Shown here: one piece after another, positions 1 to 9,838 of the stretch
Layout of the letters: each line of letters begins with the position of its first letter
Position numbering within the stretch: position 1 is the first letter of the stretch
Source: JABCYV01 sp963696025
GTDB lineage: Bacteria; Acidobacteriota; Terriglobia; Terriglobales; Acidobacteriaceae
Direction of reading: 5' to 3'
Assembly (NCBI GenBank): GCA_963696025.1
Contig: CAVOII010000016.1
Coordinates: forward strand, 1 to 64,000
Length of the DNA stretch: 64,000 nt
Made by a program: the position numbers and the translations under genes
Notes under the pieces: generated by a model
Told to the model about the DNA's origin: nothing
Seen by the model: only the letters and a program-made list of their open reading frames with translations
The model's database searches: none

Positions 1-439
1 GGTACCAGATGCCCCGACCGCTGATAACTCCATAAAGCATTGCCAGAACCGCCATGGCCACACTGCCTGCTAAGCCGCCCTTGACGCCGGCTGAAATCGG
101 ATAAATCTCCAGAGGCAGTCGCGCCCGGTGAAGTTCCTCGGTCATCCATTCGATTCGAGCTACCTGCGAGCGGGTGGTGGCGACAACTGGCACTTTCTCT
201 ACTACTGGCACGGACTCATGCTTTTCGCGCGGCAGCACATCGCGAAACCAGCCGACGCAACCAGCGATGGTTAAGACTGCTCCAAGCATGCTGACGGAAA
301 CGCTGGTAACCAATCCCGCGAAGACCAATGTGAAACCGAAAGCCAGGACAATCGGCCATGCCGTCGGTGCGGGCAGTTCTACAATATCCGACCGCTGATC
401 TCTTATTGCACCGGCTGCTTCAACTGCTTCTGATCCCAT
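1..439 (-). CDS. Membrane protein of the cytochrome oxidase cluster, partial
   Basis: The frame is open from an ATG at 439 to the window edge, so the C-terminus is missing; about 146 residues are visible. It starts 15 bases after the ctaE stop, so it is probably co-transcribed with the oxidase genes. Two hydrophobic stretches follow a polar N-terminus (from 'WPIVLAFGFTLVFAGLV' on), then a roughly 45-residue soluble segment, then a third hydrophobic stretch with 'GVKGGLAGSVAMAVLAMLYG' running off the edge. I do not recognise a named family. Position at the end of a ctaC-ctaD-ctaE set suggests an accessory or small oxidase subunit, but this is inference. Confidence 0.6.
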   Translation of the reverse strand, partial: MGSEAVEAAGAIRDQRSDIVELPAPTAWPIVLAFGFTLVFAGLVTSVSVSMLGAVLTIAGCVGWFRDVLPREKHESVPVVEKVPVVATTRSQVARIEWMTEELHRARLPLEIYPISAGVKGGLAGSVAMAVLAMLYGVISGRGIWY

Positions 440-454
440 CTTTCGGTCCTTCCC

Positions 455-1070
455 TCATCGTCCAATCACATAAACGACCGTGAAAACGACGACCCACACC
501 GCGTCCACAAAATGCCAGTACAGAGACAGAAGACGTCGACGCGCTCAGCGTGTTCTCGCCTCACGTTCCCCGAAAGCGCAAACGCCATAACGATCGAGAG
601 CGCTAAAAGACCTACAACCACGTGAAACCCGTGCAGTCCGACCAACGAGTAGTAGGTAGTTCCAAACAGATTCGTGCTGATGGTCAAGCCGTCGTGGTAA
701 ATCGGCCGGTGCCACTCCGTGGCCGTACCATATAGGAAGGTGGCACCCAGCGCGATGGTCGCGAACCACCAGGTTCCGAAATCTTGGACGCTGCCCGGCG
801 AAGCGCTCTGACCGCCATGTGAATCGCGAAGCTGCTGGAAAGCAAACAGATCGTGTAAAAAATTGGGACACTGAGAACATCCTTCGGCGTCGGTCCCGTC
901 AGACTCTTGCCAACGTAGAAAAGGTACGCCACTGCGAAGATCGTGAAAATCGCAGACTCGGCGGCGATTAGACCGAACATCCCAACGCGTCCGCGCGCGG
1001 GACCATCCCACTCGATTTTCTGCCCGGCTGCGGTCATGTACGTCGCATTCACAACGTTTCCCCTCATCAT
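455..1070 (-). pseudogene. ctaE: Cytochrome c oxidase subunit III (ctaE), two frameshifts
   Basis: Subunit III of a haem-copper oxidase, a membrane protein without redox centres. The N-terminal part (start at 1070, 'MFGLIAAESAIFTIFAVAYL') reads in one frame to about 805 ('HMAVRALRR'). The middle ('DFGTWWFATIALGATFLYGT' to 'VRREHAERVDV') reads in a second frame. The tail ('LYWHFVDAVWVVVFTVVYV', then IGR and a TGA at 455) reads in a third. Each break is repaired by adding one base, near 803-808 (a G run) and near 515-520 (a C). Start overlaps the ctaD stop. Either a dead gene or two single-base sequence errors; the otherwise perfect conservation in all three parts favours errors or very recent decay. 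Confidence 0.85.
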
Positions 1071-2740
1071 TCGTACTTCCAGTCAGGATCGTTCGGGTGC
1101 TTCAGGTCCCAGAGCGGACGACGGCTCTTGACTACTGGGATGGAAGCAAAGTTATAAGCGGGCGGCGGCGAATTCGTGGACCATTCGAGTGTCCAGGCAT
1201 CCCAGGGATCGCTGCCCGCAGCTTTGCCCCGAAAATAGGACCAAACCAGGTTTCCCAAGAAGACCAAAATCCCAGCAGCCTGGAAGAAAACTCCGATGGT
1301 CACAATGAAGTTCCACGTGTCCCAACCGCGGCCGGGCTCATAGGTGTATATCCTTCGCGGCATGCCGAGCAATCCAGGAATGTGCATGAAGTCGAAGGTC
1401 AGATGGAAGCCGATGAGGAAAAGCCAGAAATGCCACTTACCCAGAGTTTCGCTGTACATCTTCCCCGATATCTTCGGGAACCAGTAATAAAAAGCTCCGA
1501 AAAGAGCGAAGAGAATGCCGCCGACAATCACATAGTGAAAATGCGCGACCACGAAATATGAATTTCCCAAGTGCCAATCGAAAGGCGCGCAACCCAACAT
1601 GATCCCGGTGAGACCGGCAATCAGGAACTGGAACAGAAAACCAACGCAGAACAGCATCGGTGTCTTGAAATCAATCTTTCCTCCCCACATGGTGGCCAGC
1701 CAGTTGAAGATCTTGATTCCGGTGGGAACTGCGATGGCCATCGTCGTCAATACGAAAAAGGTATTCGCGTTGGCGCCCATGCCGACGGTGAACATGTGAT
1801 GCGCCCATACGCTCATGCTGATGAACCCGATCGCGATGGTGGCCGCCACCATGACCGCGTACCCGAAGATCGGCTTGCGCGAGAACACAGGGACGATTTC
1901 TGAGACGAAAGCGAAGGCTGGGAGGACAAGGACATAGACTTCGGGGTGTCCGAAAATCCAGAAGAAGTGCATCCAAATCACGGCCGAACCTCCCGCCTGG
2001 GTGTCGAAGAAGTGCCCGCCAAGGTAGCGATCGACCAGCAGCATGATCTGCGCCGCCGTCAGCGGGCTGACGCAAAGTATTACCAGCCCGGCCATCACGA
2101 GATTGAGCCAGGCGAATAACGGCATTTTGGCCAACGTCATTCCTGGGCAACGCAGGCAAAGAACGGTGGCGATGATATTGATTGCCGTGCCGATGCTGCC
2201 AAAACCAGAAACCAGAATTCCCAGAGTCCAGAAATCGGTGCTGTGCCCAACCGAAAACGTCCGCGAAGTCAGCGGTGCGTAGGCAAACCATCCTACGTCG
2301 GGAGCATTTCCCGCTCCATACAGCCCATTGGCTCCCACCAGACTGAAATAGAGAAGAAGCCCTCCGAAGGCGGTCATCCAGAAACTGAAAGCATTCAGAC
2401 GCGGAAAAGCCATGTCCCGCGCACCAATCATGAGCGGAATCAGATAGTTTGCAAATCCGAAAAGGACGGGCATGACCACGAAGAAAATCATCGTGGTTCC
2501 ATGCATCGTGAACAGTCGGTTGAAGACCTGGGGCGAGACAAAGTCGTTATGTGGACGGATAAGTTGAATTCGGATGACGGTAGCTTCGAGCCCCGCGATC
2601 ACGAGAAACACCAGGGCGTAAATGATGTACAGAATGCCCAGCCGCTTGTGATCGACAGTCGTAACCCATTCGTGCAGCCTGGCGACGATAGGCGGTGCAG
2701 CCAGTTCCGTTCCCGGCATTGTGACGGTATCAGTGGACAT
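1067..2740 (-). CDS. ctaD: Cytochrome c oxidase subunit I
   Basis: Catalytic subunit of a type A haem-copper oxidase, reducing oxygen and pumping protons across the cytoplasmic membrane. 557 residues with about twelve membrane segments, the normal size. Visible key motifs: the low-spin haem ligand in 'TMHGTTMIFF', the CuB histidine and cross-linked tyrosine in 'GHPEVYVLVLP', the CuB pair in 'WAHHMFTVGM', and the haem histidines in 'VVAHFHYVIVGG'. A clear ribosome site (GAGGAG) lies upstream of the ATG at 2740. It lies 21 bases after ctaC and overlaps the start of ctaE, so the three are one operon. Confidence 0.97.
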   Translation of the reverse strand: MSTDTVTMPGTELAAPPIVARLHEWVTTVDHKRLGILYIIYALVFLVIAGLEATVIRIQLIRPHNDFVSPQVFNRLFTMHGTTMIFFVVMPVLFGFANYLIPLMIGARDMAFPRLNAFSFWMTAFGGLLLYFSLVGANGLYGAGNAPDVGWFAYAPLTSRTFSVGHSTDFWTLGILVSGFGSIGTAINIIATVLCLRCPGMTLAKMPLFAWLNLVMAGLVILCVSPLTAAQIMLLVDRYLGGHFFDTQAGGSAVIWMHFFWIFGHPEVYVLVLPAFAFVSEIVPVFSRKPIFGYAVMVAATIAIGFISMSVWAHHMFTVGMGANANTFFVLTTMAIAVPTGIKIFNWLATMWGGKIDFKTPMLFCVGFLFQFLIAGLTGIMLGCAPFDWHLGNSYFVVAHFHYVIVGGILFALFGAFYYWFPKISGKMYSETLGKWHFWLFLIGFHLTFDFMHIPGLLGMPRRIYTYEPGRGWDTWNFIVTIGVFFQAAGILVFLGNLVWSYFRGKAAGSDPWDAWTLEWSTNSPPPAYNFASIPVVKSRRPLWDLKHPNDPDWKYE

Positions 2741-2761
2741 TTTGCGATCTCCTCGGCATGT

Positions 2762-3817
2762 TCAACGAAGCGTCTCCAAATAGGCGGCCAGCGCGTCCAG
2801 TTCCTGATCATTTAATTCCATCGCCGGCATCAAAGATCCGGGCTTGATGGCATCGGGATTTCGAATCCAAAGCCGGAGATTTTCCGGGGTATTCGCCGCT
2901 GCCCCGGCAGCGATTGTGTCTCGACTCATCAGGTGGGTGAGGTCGGGACCGAAGCGCCCATTGGCCACCGTGCCGGCGATGGCATGGCAGTTGATACAGG
3001 CCGTTGTTTCGAAGATGCGTTGCCCCTGGGAAACGGCTTCACTTACGAAGGCCGGCTGGCGCTGGTCTTGAATCCAGCGGTCAAAGTCAGCTCGTGACTG
3101 GACATAAACCCGCAGAAGCATCTTGGCGTGTTGTGTGCCGCAATACTGCGCGCACTGACCCAGGTAAACACCCGTCTCGTGCGGATCGATCCACATACTG
3201 TTGGGGTGGTTGGGAATCAGGTCAGTTTTCCCTGCGAGGCGCGGGACCCAAAAACTGTGGTCGGTATCGGCGGATAGTAGTTTGATGAACGTCGGCGTCG
3301 GGTGTGCGGGGTCGCTTACCGGAACATGCAATTCATTCGCGGTCACAACCTTTAAGCCCGGATAGCGATACTCCCACCAGAACTGGTGACCGACAGCAAT
3401 GACCTCGATCGCGTTGCTGGACGGGAAAGCCTTCTGAACGGTGGCGATCACTCGCGCCGTTGCCATGAATAGTGCGACGACGATCAGGACGGGAATGACG
3501 GTCCACGCCAACTCCACCTGATTGCTGCCGTAGACTTGAGCAGGTTCGTGTCCGTCGTCGTCTTTCTGCTTTTTGAACTTCACGACCGCATAGACCAGCA
3601 GGCTGACGACGACGACGAATATCATCGCCGTAACGGCGAGCACAAACAGAGAGAGACCAAAGATGGAGTCGGCCGGAGTAGAGACGGGTGAGAAGATGCT
3701 GGTCGGGCTCACGGGCGGTACACCAGGCTCTGCGAACGAAGACTTCACCAGCCCCAAAAAAACTGAGGCGGGGAGCACTCGGAGTGCATACGACTTGTTC
3801 GACCTTTCCGTTTGCAT
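2762..3817 (-). CDS. ctaC: Cytochrome c oxidase subunit II fused to cytochrome c (caa3 type)
   Basis: Electron-entry subunit of the oxidase. 351 residues: N-terminal signal-like segment, a second membrane segment ('LFVLAVTAMIFVVVVSLLVY'), then the periplasmic cupredoxin domain with the CuA motif 'CAQYCGTQHAKM', then a C-terminal class I cytochrome c domain with haem motif CINCH and a probable methionine ligand in 'SLMPAMELND'. The fused haem domain marks this as a caa3-type enzyme that takes electrons from soluble cytochrome c or directly from an upstream complex. It is 39 bases downstream of ndh on the same strand, so quinone reduction and oxygen reduction may be expressed together, though no bc1 genes are present here. 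Confidence 0.96.
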   Translation of the reverse strand: MQTERSNKSYALRVLPASVFLGLVKSSFAEPGVPPVSPTSIFSPVSTPADSIFGLSLFVLAVTAMIFVVVVSLLVYAVVKFKKQKDDDGHEPAQVYGSNQVELAWTVIPVLIVVALFMATARVIATVQKAFPSSNAIEVIAVGHQFWWEYRYPGLKVVTANELHVPVSDPAHPTPTFIKLLSADTDHSFWVPRLAGKTDLIPNHPNSMWIDPHETGVYLGQCAQYCGTQHAKMLLRVYVQSRADFDRWIQDQRQPAFVSEAVSQGQRIFETTACINCHAIAGTVANGRFGPDLTHLMSRDTIAAGAAANTPENLRLWIRNPDAIKPGSLMPAMELNDQELDALAAYLETLR

Positions 3818-3856
3818 TCCGCGATTCTCTTTTCAACCCTCTGTAAAAGCTCCAAA

Positions 3857-5218
3857 TCAACGGGTCGCCGCAGCGACCGGCTCGATCTTAATTCCGGCGG
3901 CGCCCTCTTCCTCGGCAATCGCTCGATTGAAGTCGAAATCAGTCGCCGCGGTGCCGGTAATCAGTCGGGCGCTTCGGTTGAAGGTCAGATCCTGGATTGC
4001 CCACTGAATGAAAACCACGATACGACTCTGAAACTCGACAATGTACATCAGGTGGATGAACGCCCAGACCAGCCACGCCGGCAGGCCCGAAAGATGAATG
4101 CCGAAGACGTTGGCTACCGCCGCCGCCCGTCCAATGACTGCCAGATTTCCCTTATCGAAATACTCGAAGGCTTTCTGCTGTGGTTTGCCTTCGACCTTCC
4201 TCATGATGGTTTTGGCGGCATATGTTCCCTGTTGCATCGCAACCTGCGCAACCCCTGCCAATGGCTTTCCCTTTGAGTCCATCGAGAGCGCGAGATCTCC
4301 TATGACATAGATATCCGGAAAATTGGTGATCGTCAGGTCGGATCCGACCTTGATTCTTCCTCCTCGGTCGGTTTCAGCACCGGTGCGCTTAGCCAATGTT
4401 TTCCCCAGAGACGCAACTGTGACACCGCCAGCCCAGAGAACGGTTTTTGTGGACAAACGCTCTGTGGAACCTCCGACCTGAAGGTTCACTCCGTCACGAT
4501 CTACGTCTTTAACCATGGCGCCCATTTTCAGTCGCACTCCGAGCTTCATGAGGGACTGTTCTGCCTTCTGCGCCAGGTCTTCCGGAAAGGCCATGAGAAC
4601 ACGCGGCCCTCCGTCGAGCAGAATGATCTGTGCCTCTTCGGGGTGGATGAAACGAAAGTCGTTCTTGAGAGTCTGCCGTGCGATTTCTCCGATGGCGCCC
4701 GCCAGTTCTACTCCCGTCGCGCCTGCTCCCACGATCACAAAGGTGAGCCACGCACGCCGCTCAGCGGGCTCGGCAAGGCGTTCTGCAACTTCAAATGCGT
4801 AGAGAATCTTGTGCCGGATGGTGGTCGCTTCCTCTACGCTCTTCAGGCCGGGAGCCCATTTTTGCCAGGTGTCGTTTCCGTAGTACGAGGTCTGCGAGCC
4901 CGCCGCGACGATCAGTGAATCGTATTCAAAGCTTGCCCCGTCAACCAGCAGAACCTGCTTCGAGGCCGGATCGACATCCTTCACGTCGCCCAACAGGACG
5001 CGAGTGTTTTTCTGGCGGCTCAAGACCCCGCGGAGCGGCGCTGCAATTTCGCCGGGCGAAAGCGAACCGGTGGCGACCTGGTACAACAGAGGCTGAAACA
5101 GGTGATAGTTCCGCCGATCGATCAGCGTAACGTCGACCGGCGCCGACTTTAGCGCCTGCGCTGCGCAAAGACCACCAAATCCACCCCCGACGATAATGAC
5201 CTTCGCTCGACTGTTCAT
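3857..5218 (-). CDS. ndh: Type II NADH:quinone oxidoreductase
   Basis: Single-subunit, non-proton-pumping NADH dehydrogenase that feeds electrons to quinone at the inner face of the membrane. The FAD dinucleotide fold is at the N-terminus ('KVIIVGGGFGGLCAAQAL'), a second nucleotide fold for NADH is mid-protein ('FVIVGAGATGVELAGAIGEI'), and the FAD-closing motif is 'DIYVIGDLA'. The C-terminus carries a hydrophobic anchor ('LPAWLVWAFIHLMYIVEF'). The frame is open further upstream, but the protein clearly begins at the ATG at 5218 (453 residues), directly before the nucleotide fold. It sits between glgX and ctaC on one strand. Confidence 0.93.
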   Translation of the reverse strand: MNSRAKVIIVGGGFGGLCAAQALKSAPVDVTLIDRRNYHLFQPLLYQVATGSLSPGEIAAPLRGVLSRQKNTRVLLGDVKDVDPASKQVLLVDGASFEYDSLIVAAGSQTSYYGNDTWQKWAPGLKSVEEATTIRHKILYAFEVAERLAEPAERRAWLTFVIVGAGATGVELAGAIGEIARQTLKNDFRFIHPEEAQIILLDGGPRVLMAFPEDLAQKAEQSLMKLGVRLKMGAMVKDVDRDGVNLQVGGSTERLSTKTVLWAGGVTVASLGKTLAKRTGAETDRGGRIKVGSDLTITNFPDIYVIGDLALSMDSKGKPLAGVAQVAMQQGTYAAKTIMRKVEGKPQQKAFEYFDKGNLAVIGRAAAVANVFGIHLSGLPAWLVWAFIHLMYIVEFQSRIVVFIQWAIQDLTFNRSARLITGTAATDFDFNRAIAEEEGAAGIKIEPVAAATR

Positions 5219-5315
5219 GCACCCTCGCGGTCTCAATCTCGTTCCTAATTCAGTGATTCCGCTGCTCGTGTTCCGCCTCCGCGCTTCCCTGCCCTGCGAA
5301 CAGAAATCCGGGACG

Positions 5316-7472
5316 TCACAACTTCCGCTTGTTTCTTGTCCTGGGTGGTCGAACCAGGACAACGACCGATCTCGGAGCGACTGTGTATTTCGCATCCTTG
5401 AGAGGCGCACCGCGATCCGAGAAATCGTCCGGACTCGGCAGAGTCGTATCTACGATTCGGTTCCACTCCGGTGCTGTACCTTCCTGAACATCGAACTCCA
5501 GCGCTTCCCAATACGCGTTGATCATCACGTAGATGTCATCATCGCCTTCAGAGGCACCGTGCAAGCAGAACGCCAAGCTGTGAGAGTCGTAGGACAAATC
5601 GACCCTCGAAGCAGCTCCGTACCAGGAGACATCCTCCCGCCAGAACCGGCTGCGGGCTAGGGTCGGATGAGCTTTCCGGAACGCAATCATGCTCTTGAAG
5701 AAACGAAAGATGTCCTCATTCGCCCGGAGCTGGCTCCAGTCCAGCCATCCAGTTTCGTTGTCCTGGTTATAGGGATTGTTGTTGCCGAACTGCGTGTTCA
5801 GGAATTCATCCCCGGCCCTAAACATTGGGATGCCATTCGACAGCATCAGCAAACAGCAGAAATTCTTGACCTGCCTCCGGCGCAGTTCCAGCACCGCCGA
5901 TGGTACGGCGTCGTCACCTTCGTGTCCACAGTTCCAACTGTAGTTGTCGTCCACCCCATCCTGGTTGTTGTTGCCATTGGCCCAGTTGCGCTTGCGGTCG
6001 TAAGAGACGAGATCATAAAGGGTGAAACCGTCATGTGAGGTCACGAAGTTCACGCTCTGGTAAGCATGATAGGCGTCGATGCGGCTGTCAGGAAACAGGT
6101 CATCGCTGCCATAGATGCGCCGCATCAGGTCAGGAACCATCCCGGGGTCACTCTTGACGAAACGGCGAATGTCGTCGCGAAACCGCCCGTTCCACTGCTG
6201 CCAGGTCATTCCTGGGAATCCGCGGCCGAGCTGAGAGGCGCCTGTGTCCCATGGTTCTGCGATCATGTGTAACCGACTCAACTCCGGATCAGCGGAGATT
6301 TGACTGAAGATGGGAGCTTCTCCCCAGTTGAGCGAACCATCCGCATTGCGGCTAAACACGGACGCCAGATCAAAGCGGAATCCGTCGATGTGCATTTCTC
6401 GTTTCCAGAAACGCAAACTGTCCATCACCATCTTGCGGACATGCGCCTGGCCGAAATTCAGGGTGTTGCCGGTCCCCGAGTAATTGGCGTAAGGGTTGGC
6501 CGGGTCAGATGACATCATGTAATAGCCAGCACTATCGAAACCCTTGTAACTGTAGATTGGTCCCCGATGGTCGCCCTCGCAGGTGTGGTTGTACACTACG
6601 TCGAGGACTATGCCGATGTCCGCCCGGTGAAAAGCCTTTACCATGTTTCTGAATTCGATATGCTGCTCATTATTGCTGCTTGTGCTCGCGTATTGCGCAT
6701 GTGGTGCGAAGAAATTCAGGGGCATATAGCCCCAGTAGTCCCTCTCTTGTGGATCACGCTGAAAAACCGGCATCAGCTCGACAGCCGTTATCCCGAGTTC
6801 CTTCAGATATGGGATCTTTTCCACCAGACCGGCGTACGTGCCGGCACGAGATGGATCTACGCCGGAGTTGGGGTTCTTCGTGAAGCCCCTCACGTGCAGT
6901 TCGTAGATGACCGCATCAGACTCATGATGCGGCGACCAATCGCCTTCCCAATCAAATTTCTGGCGGTGACCCGTTAGCAATCCCAAAGGCGCTCGACCGG
7001 CATTTGATCCTTCCCGCATGGCCAAGTCACGATCAAAGCCTGGGGGGAAGAAAATACATTTCGCATACGGATCGAGGAGAACCTTCTGCGGGTCAAAGCT
7101 GTGAAGTTGAGGAATGTTGTCGCCCGATACTGAGTATGCGTAATAGCAAGCCCCACCAATGTTTGTGATCGGTATCCGGCAATGCCATATCCGCCCTGAC
7201 TTGTTACGCAGAAAATCGAAGCGGAACGTCAGGAGAGGGTTCACCAAATCGTCAGGGGCATAGAGCAAGAGAGTGACACTCTCCGCATGCTCGGAGTGAA
7301 CGGCAAAGTTGAATGCCTGCTCACCTTCAATCCACGTGACACCGAGAGGCAATGGACTGCCTTCAGCCTGCGCCCATGTGGGCCGCTCCGCAGACGTGCC
7401 AACAGCGGGTTGGGTCGCATCGGATGACGGACGATCCACGCCGGCAAATATTACATTGGTTGAATCACTCAC
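5316..7472 (-). CDS. glgX: Glycogen debranching enzyme (GH13, GlgX/isoamylase type)
   Basis: Hydrolyses alpha-1,6 branches, probably of phosphorylase-limit glycogen. An N-terminal CBM48-like domain ('LPLGVTW' onward) precedes the GH13 barrel, whose motifs are visible: region I 'DVVYNHT', nucleophile region II 'GFRFDLAS', acid/base region III 'MIAEPWD', and region IV 'VNFVTSHDG'. I chose the GTG at 7472, preceded by GAGAGG, giving 718 residues. The frame is open to a GTG at 7601, but that extension has no ribosome site and no family resemblance. It lies downstream of pgl in the same block as glgP and malQ, completing a glycogen breakdown set. Confidence 0.93.
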   Translation of the reverse strand: MSDSTNVIFAGVDRPSSDATQPAVGTSAERPTWAQAEGSPLPLGVTWIEGEQAFNFAVHSEHAESVTLLLYAPDDLVNPLLTFRFDFLRNKSGRIWHCRIPITNIGGACYYAYSVSGDNIPQLHSFDPQKVLLDPYAKCIFFPPGFDRDLAMREGSNAGRAPLGLLTGHRQKFDWEGDWSPHHESDAVIYELHVRGFTKNPNSGVDPSRAGTYAGLVEKIPYLKELGITAVELMPVFQRDPQERDYWGYMPLNFFAPHAQYASTSSNNEQHIEFRNMVKAFHRADIGIVLDVVYNHTCEGDHRGPIYSYKGFDSAGYYMMSSDPANPYANYSGTGNTLNFGQAHVRKMVMDSLRFWKREMHIDGFRFDLASVFSRNADGSLNWGEAPIFSQISADPELSRLHMIAEPWDTGASQLGRGFPGMTWQQWNGRFRDDIRRFVKSDPGMVPDLMRRIYGSDDLFPDSRIDAYHAYQSVNFVTSHDGFTLYDLVSYDRKRNWANGNNNQDGVDDNYSWNCGHEGDDAVPSAVLELRRRQVKNFCCLLMLSNGIPMFRAGDEFLNTQFGNNNPYNQDNETGWLDWSQLRANEDIFRFFKSMIAFRKAHPTLARSRFWREDVSWYGAASRVDLSYDSHSLAFCLHGASEGDDDIYVMINAYWEALEFDVQEGTAPEWNRIVDTTLPSPDDFSDRGAPLKDAKYTVAPRSVVVLVRPPRTRNKRKL

Positions 7473-7708
7473 GCTGCCTCTCGTACTTTCGATGGCTTTC
7501 CGGAGAATACTTTCCAGGTATCGCTGGCGCGACTTCAGGGGGTGCGTGTAGGGAAAATTGCATTTGCCGTTCCAAGTCTGATGGGATTGGGCCGGTAGCA
7601 CATTTACGCTGGATCAATCAGTTAGCACGAGCGTAAAGGCTCGCGGCGCGAACCCGTGGCTTCCGCAATTCTGACTGTGTCAGGATTTCGTCACACCTGT
7701 CAAACTGC

Positions 7709-8404
7709 TTACGCTGCCAAATCCCCTGCTGCCGCGCGATCGGCGAAAATCACAGCTCCATCCTGGCGAATCCGTCCAGCCGGAATTGAGGAATCGCCCT
7801 TGCGCAGGCGCAAAAGCATGTCAACTTTCTCCCGTCCCGTTACCAACCACAGGATGCGCCGGGAGCGATTGATCGCAGGATAAGTCAATGTCATTCGCCG
7901 CCTTCCCTGGTAGACGCCGGTCAAAGCCACATTAGCGTCGGTGACGTTGAGCACCGGGTCCCCGGGTAACAAAGAGGCGGTATGTCCATCCGGCCCAAGG
8001 CCCAGGTGGACAAGGTCCAGTATCGGCGGTGAGCCGGCGATCTCGCACAGAGCCGCGGCATACTGCCTGGCCGCGGCTTCCAGGTTCGGCGATTCTACGG
8101 GCATGGCATGAATATGCTCCGGACGAATCGGCGAGTGTTCAAGCAGGGTCTCTCGAAGGTGTGTGAGATTTCTATCCGGATCCCCCGCCGGTGCCACGCG
8201 TTCGTCCACTTGCGCTACGTGAACGTGCTCCCATGGGAGCTCTTCCTTGGCCAGCGCGCGTAGCATGATCCAGGGAGTATGACCGCCGCTGACCGCCATG
8301 ATGAAGCGGCCGCGCGTAGCGGTGGCGGCACGGGCGTCGGCAGCGATGATCTTCGCCGCGGCCCGTGCCGTAGATTCGTCGTCGGCAAACACTTCAATTT
8401 TCAT
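7709..8404 (-). CDS. pgl: 6-phosphogluconolactonase
   Basis: Second enzyme of the oxidative pentose phosphate pathway; hydrolyses 6-phosphogluconolactone. 231 residues from the ATG at 8404, which has a purine-rich ribosome site (GGAAGGGGAG). A TTG at 8428 is also possible but overlaps the zwf stop. Family motifs seen: 'AVSGGHTPWIML' (phosphate loop), 'VDERVAP', 'DRNLTHLRETLL' and 'LGLGPDGHTASLLPG'. It follows zwf within about 20 bases, the usual zwf-pgl coupling. Confidence 0.95.
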   Translation of the reverse strand: MKIEVFADDESTARAAAKIIAADARAATATRGRFIMAVSGGHTPWIMLRALAKEELPWEHVHVAQVDERVAPAGDPDRNLTHLRETLLEHSPIRPEHIHAMPVESPNLEAAARQYAAALCEIAGSPPILDLVHLGLGPDGHTASLLPGDPVLNVTDANVALTGVYQGRRRMTLTYPAINRSRRILWLVTGREKVDMLLRLRKGDSSIPAGRIRQDGAVIFADRAAAGDLAA

Positions 8405-8424
8405 CCCGGCTTCTCCCCTTCCTC

Positions 8425-9834
8425 TCAAGCAGCTTGGCTGGCAGCAGTTTGAGTCTCGGGTACAACAATCGGATTTTGCCAGCCTCCCAACGGTGTCACT
8501 TGCTCGACCTCACTTGGTCCCCAGCTTTTCTGCTCGTAGGGATAGACGGGTGTTCCCTTCTTCAACAGCGGATCGACGATCCGCCATGCTTCTTCCACAT
8601 AGTCTTCGCGTGCAAAAAGCATGGCGTCTCCAGCCATTGCGTCTCCCAGGACTCGTTCATAGGCATCCATTTCTTGAGCGTCGTGTTGCCTGCTTCCAAC
8701 CATCTCAGCCGACTGACCAGCCAATTTATCGCCAGGCGCCATCACGGTCACCCCCATGCCAATGGCCACATCAGGGCTGATTCGGAAACGCAGATAATTC
8801 GAATGCAGGACATCTGCAGGGATTATGGTGGGAGGCTTCCGCAGCCGGCAGACGACTTCCGTGCACGTAACGGGCAGGTTCTTCCCCGCCCGGATGTAGA
8901 ACGGAACTCCTTGCCAGCGCCAGGAATTGACCTCGAGGCGAAGCGCTGCAAAGGTCTCCACTTTCGAATCCGGGGCCACTCCCTTCTCTTCGCGATAGCC
9001 GCGAAACTGCCCACGAACAACGTTTTCCTCTCCCAGCGCCGGAATCGCTTTCAGCACCTTAACCTTCTCGTCACGAATGGATTCGCTGTCCCTTCTCACC
9101 GGAGCTTCCATGGCTAGATTGCATAGGATCTGGAACAAATGATTCTGCATCACGTCGCGGATTGTACCCGTCTGGTCGTAGAAAGCGCCGCGGCCCTGGA
9201 CACCGAAGTCCTCGGCCATGGTTATTTGCACACTCTCGACATAGTTACGGTTCCAGAACGCTTCCATAAACGCGTTCGCGAAACGAAAAACGACAATGTT
9301 GTTCACTGGCCGCTTTCCCAGGTAATGGTCTATGCGGAATATTGCCTTCTCATCAAACTTTCGTAGAAGCACCTTATTAAGGTGTTGCGCAGAGGCCAGG
9401 TCATGCCCGAACGGCTTCTCGACGATGACCCGGCCATCAGCGGTGCAGTTGCATTGCTCAAGTTGCTCAAGCACCGCTTCGAACATCGTGGGCGGGATCG
9501 CGAGGTAGTGGGCCGGCCGCTGCGCTCCTTTGAGCTCCTTGCCGAGCGTTTGAAAAGTTGCAGGATCGTTGTAGTCTCCATCCACATAGCGCAGCAAAGC
9601 GGAAAGCTTCTCAAAGGCCGCGGAATCGACCCCACCATGTTTTTCGAGGCTGTCATGCGCCCGCGCCTTGAGCTGCTCGAGCGTCCAGCCAGTATTAGCT
9701 ACGCCGATAACGGGCACGTTTAGGTGGCCACGTTTCAACATTGCCTGCAACGCGGGAAAGATCTTCTTGTAAGCGAGGTCTCCAGTTGCACCGAAAAAGA
9801 CTAGCGCGTCGGAATGGGAATCAGTCACAGTCAT
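8425..9834 (-). CDS. zwf: Glucose-6-phosphate 1-dehydrogenase
   Basis: Oxidises glucose-6-phosphate to 6-phosphogluconolactone with NADP (or NAD). The nucleotide-binding motif 'FFGATGDLAYKKIFPAL' is at the N-terminus and the active-site signature 'RIDHYLGK' is present with its catalytic histidine region. About 469 residues. The longest frame begins at 9885 inside gnd. The likely start is the ATG at 9834, or the GTG at 9828, which has the better spacing (six bases) from the AAGGAG that immediately precedes the ATG. It begins 4 to 10 bases after the gnd stop and ends just before pgl, so gnd-zwf-pgl is one translationally tight unit. Confidence 0.96.
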   Translation of the reverse strand: MTVTDSHSDALVFFGATGDLAYKKIFPALQAMLKRGHLNVPVIGVANTGWTLEQLKARAHDSLEKHGGVDSAAFEKLSALLRYVDGDYNDPATFQTLGKELKGAQRPAHYLAIPPTMFEAVLEQLEQCNCTADGRVIVEKPFGHDLASAQHLNKVLLRKFDEKAIFRIDHYLGKRPVNNIVVFRFANAFMEAFWNRNYVESVQITMAEDFGVQGRGAFYDQTGTIRDVMQNHLFQILCNLAMEAPVRRDSESIRDEKVKVLKAIPALGEENVVRGQFRGYREEKGVAPDSKVETFAALRLEVNSWRWQGVPFYIRAGKNLPVTCTEVVCRLRKPPTIIPADVLHSNYLRFRISPDVAIGMGVTVMAPGDKLAGQSAEMVGSRQHDAQEMDAYERVLGDAMAGDAMLFAREDYVEEAWRIVDPLLKKGTPVYPYEQKSWGPSEVEQVTPLGGWQNPIVVPETQTAASQAA

Positions 9835-9838
9835 CTCC

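Noticed and set aside
545..880. 111-codon minus-strand frame inside ctaE
   Set aside because: It is an out-of-frame reading of the ctaE region; the conserved subunit III sequence is in the other frames.
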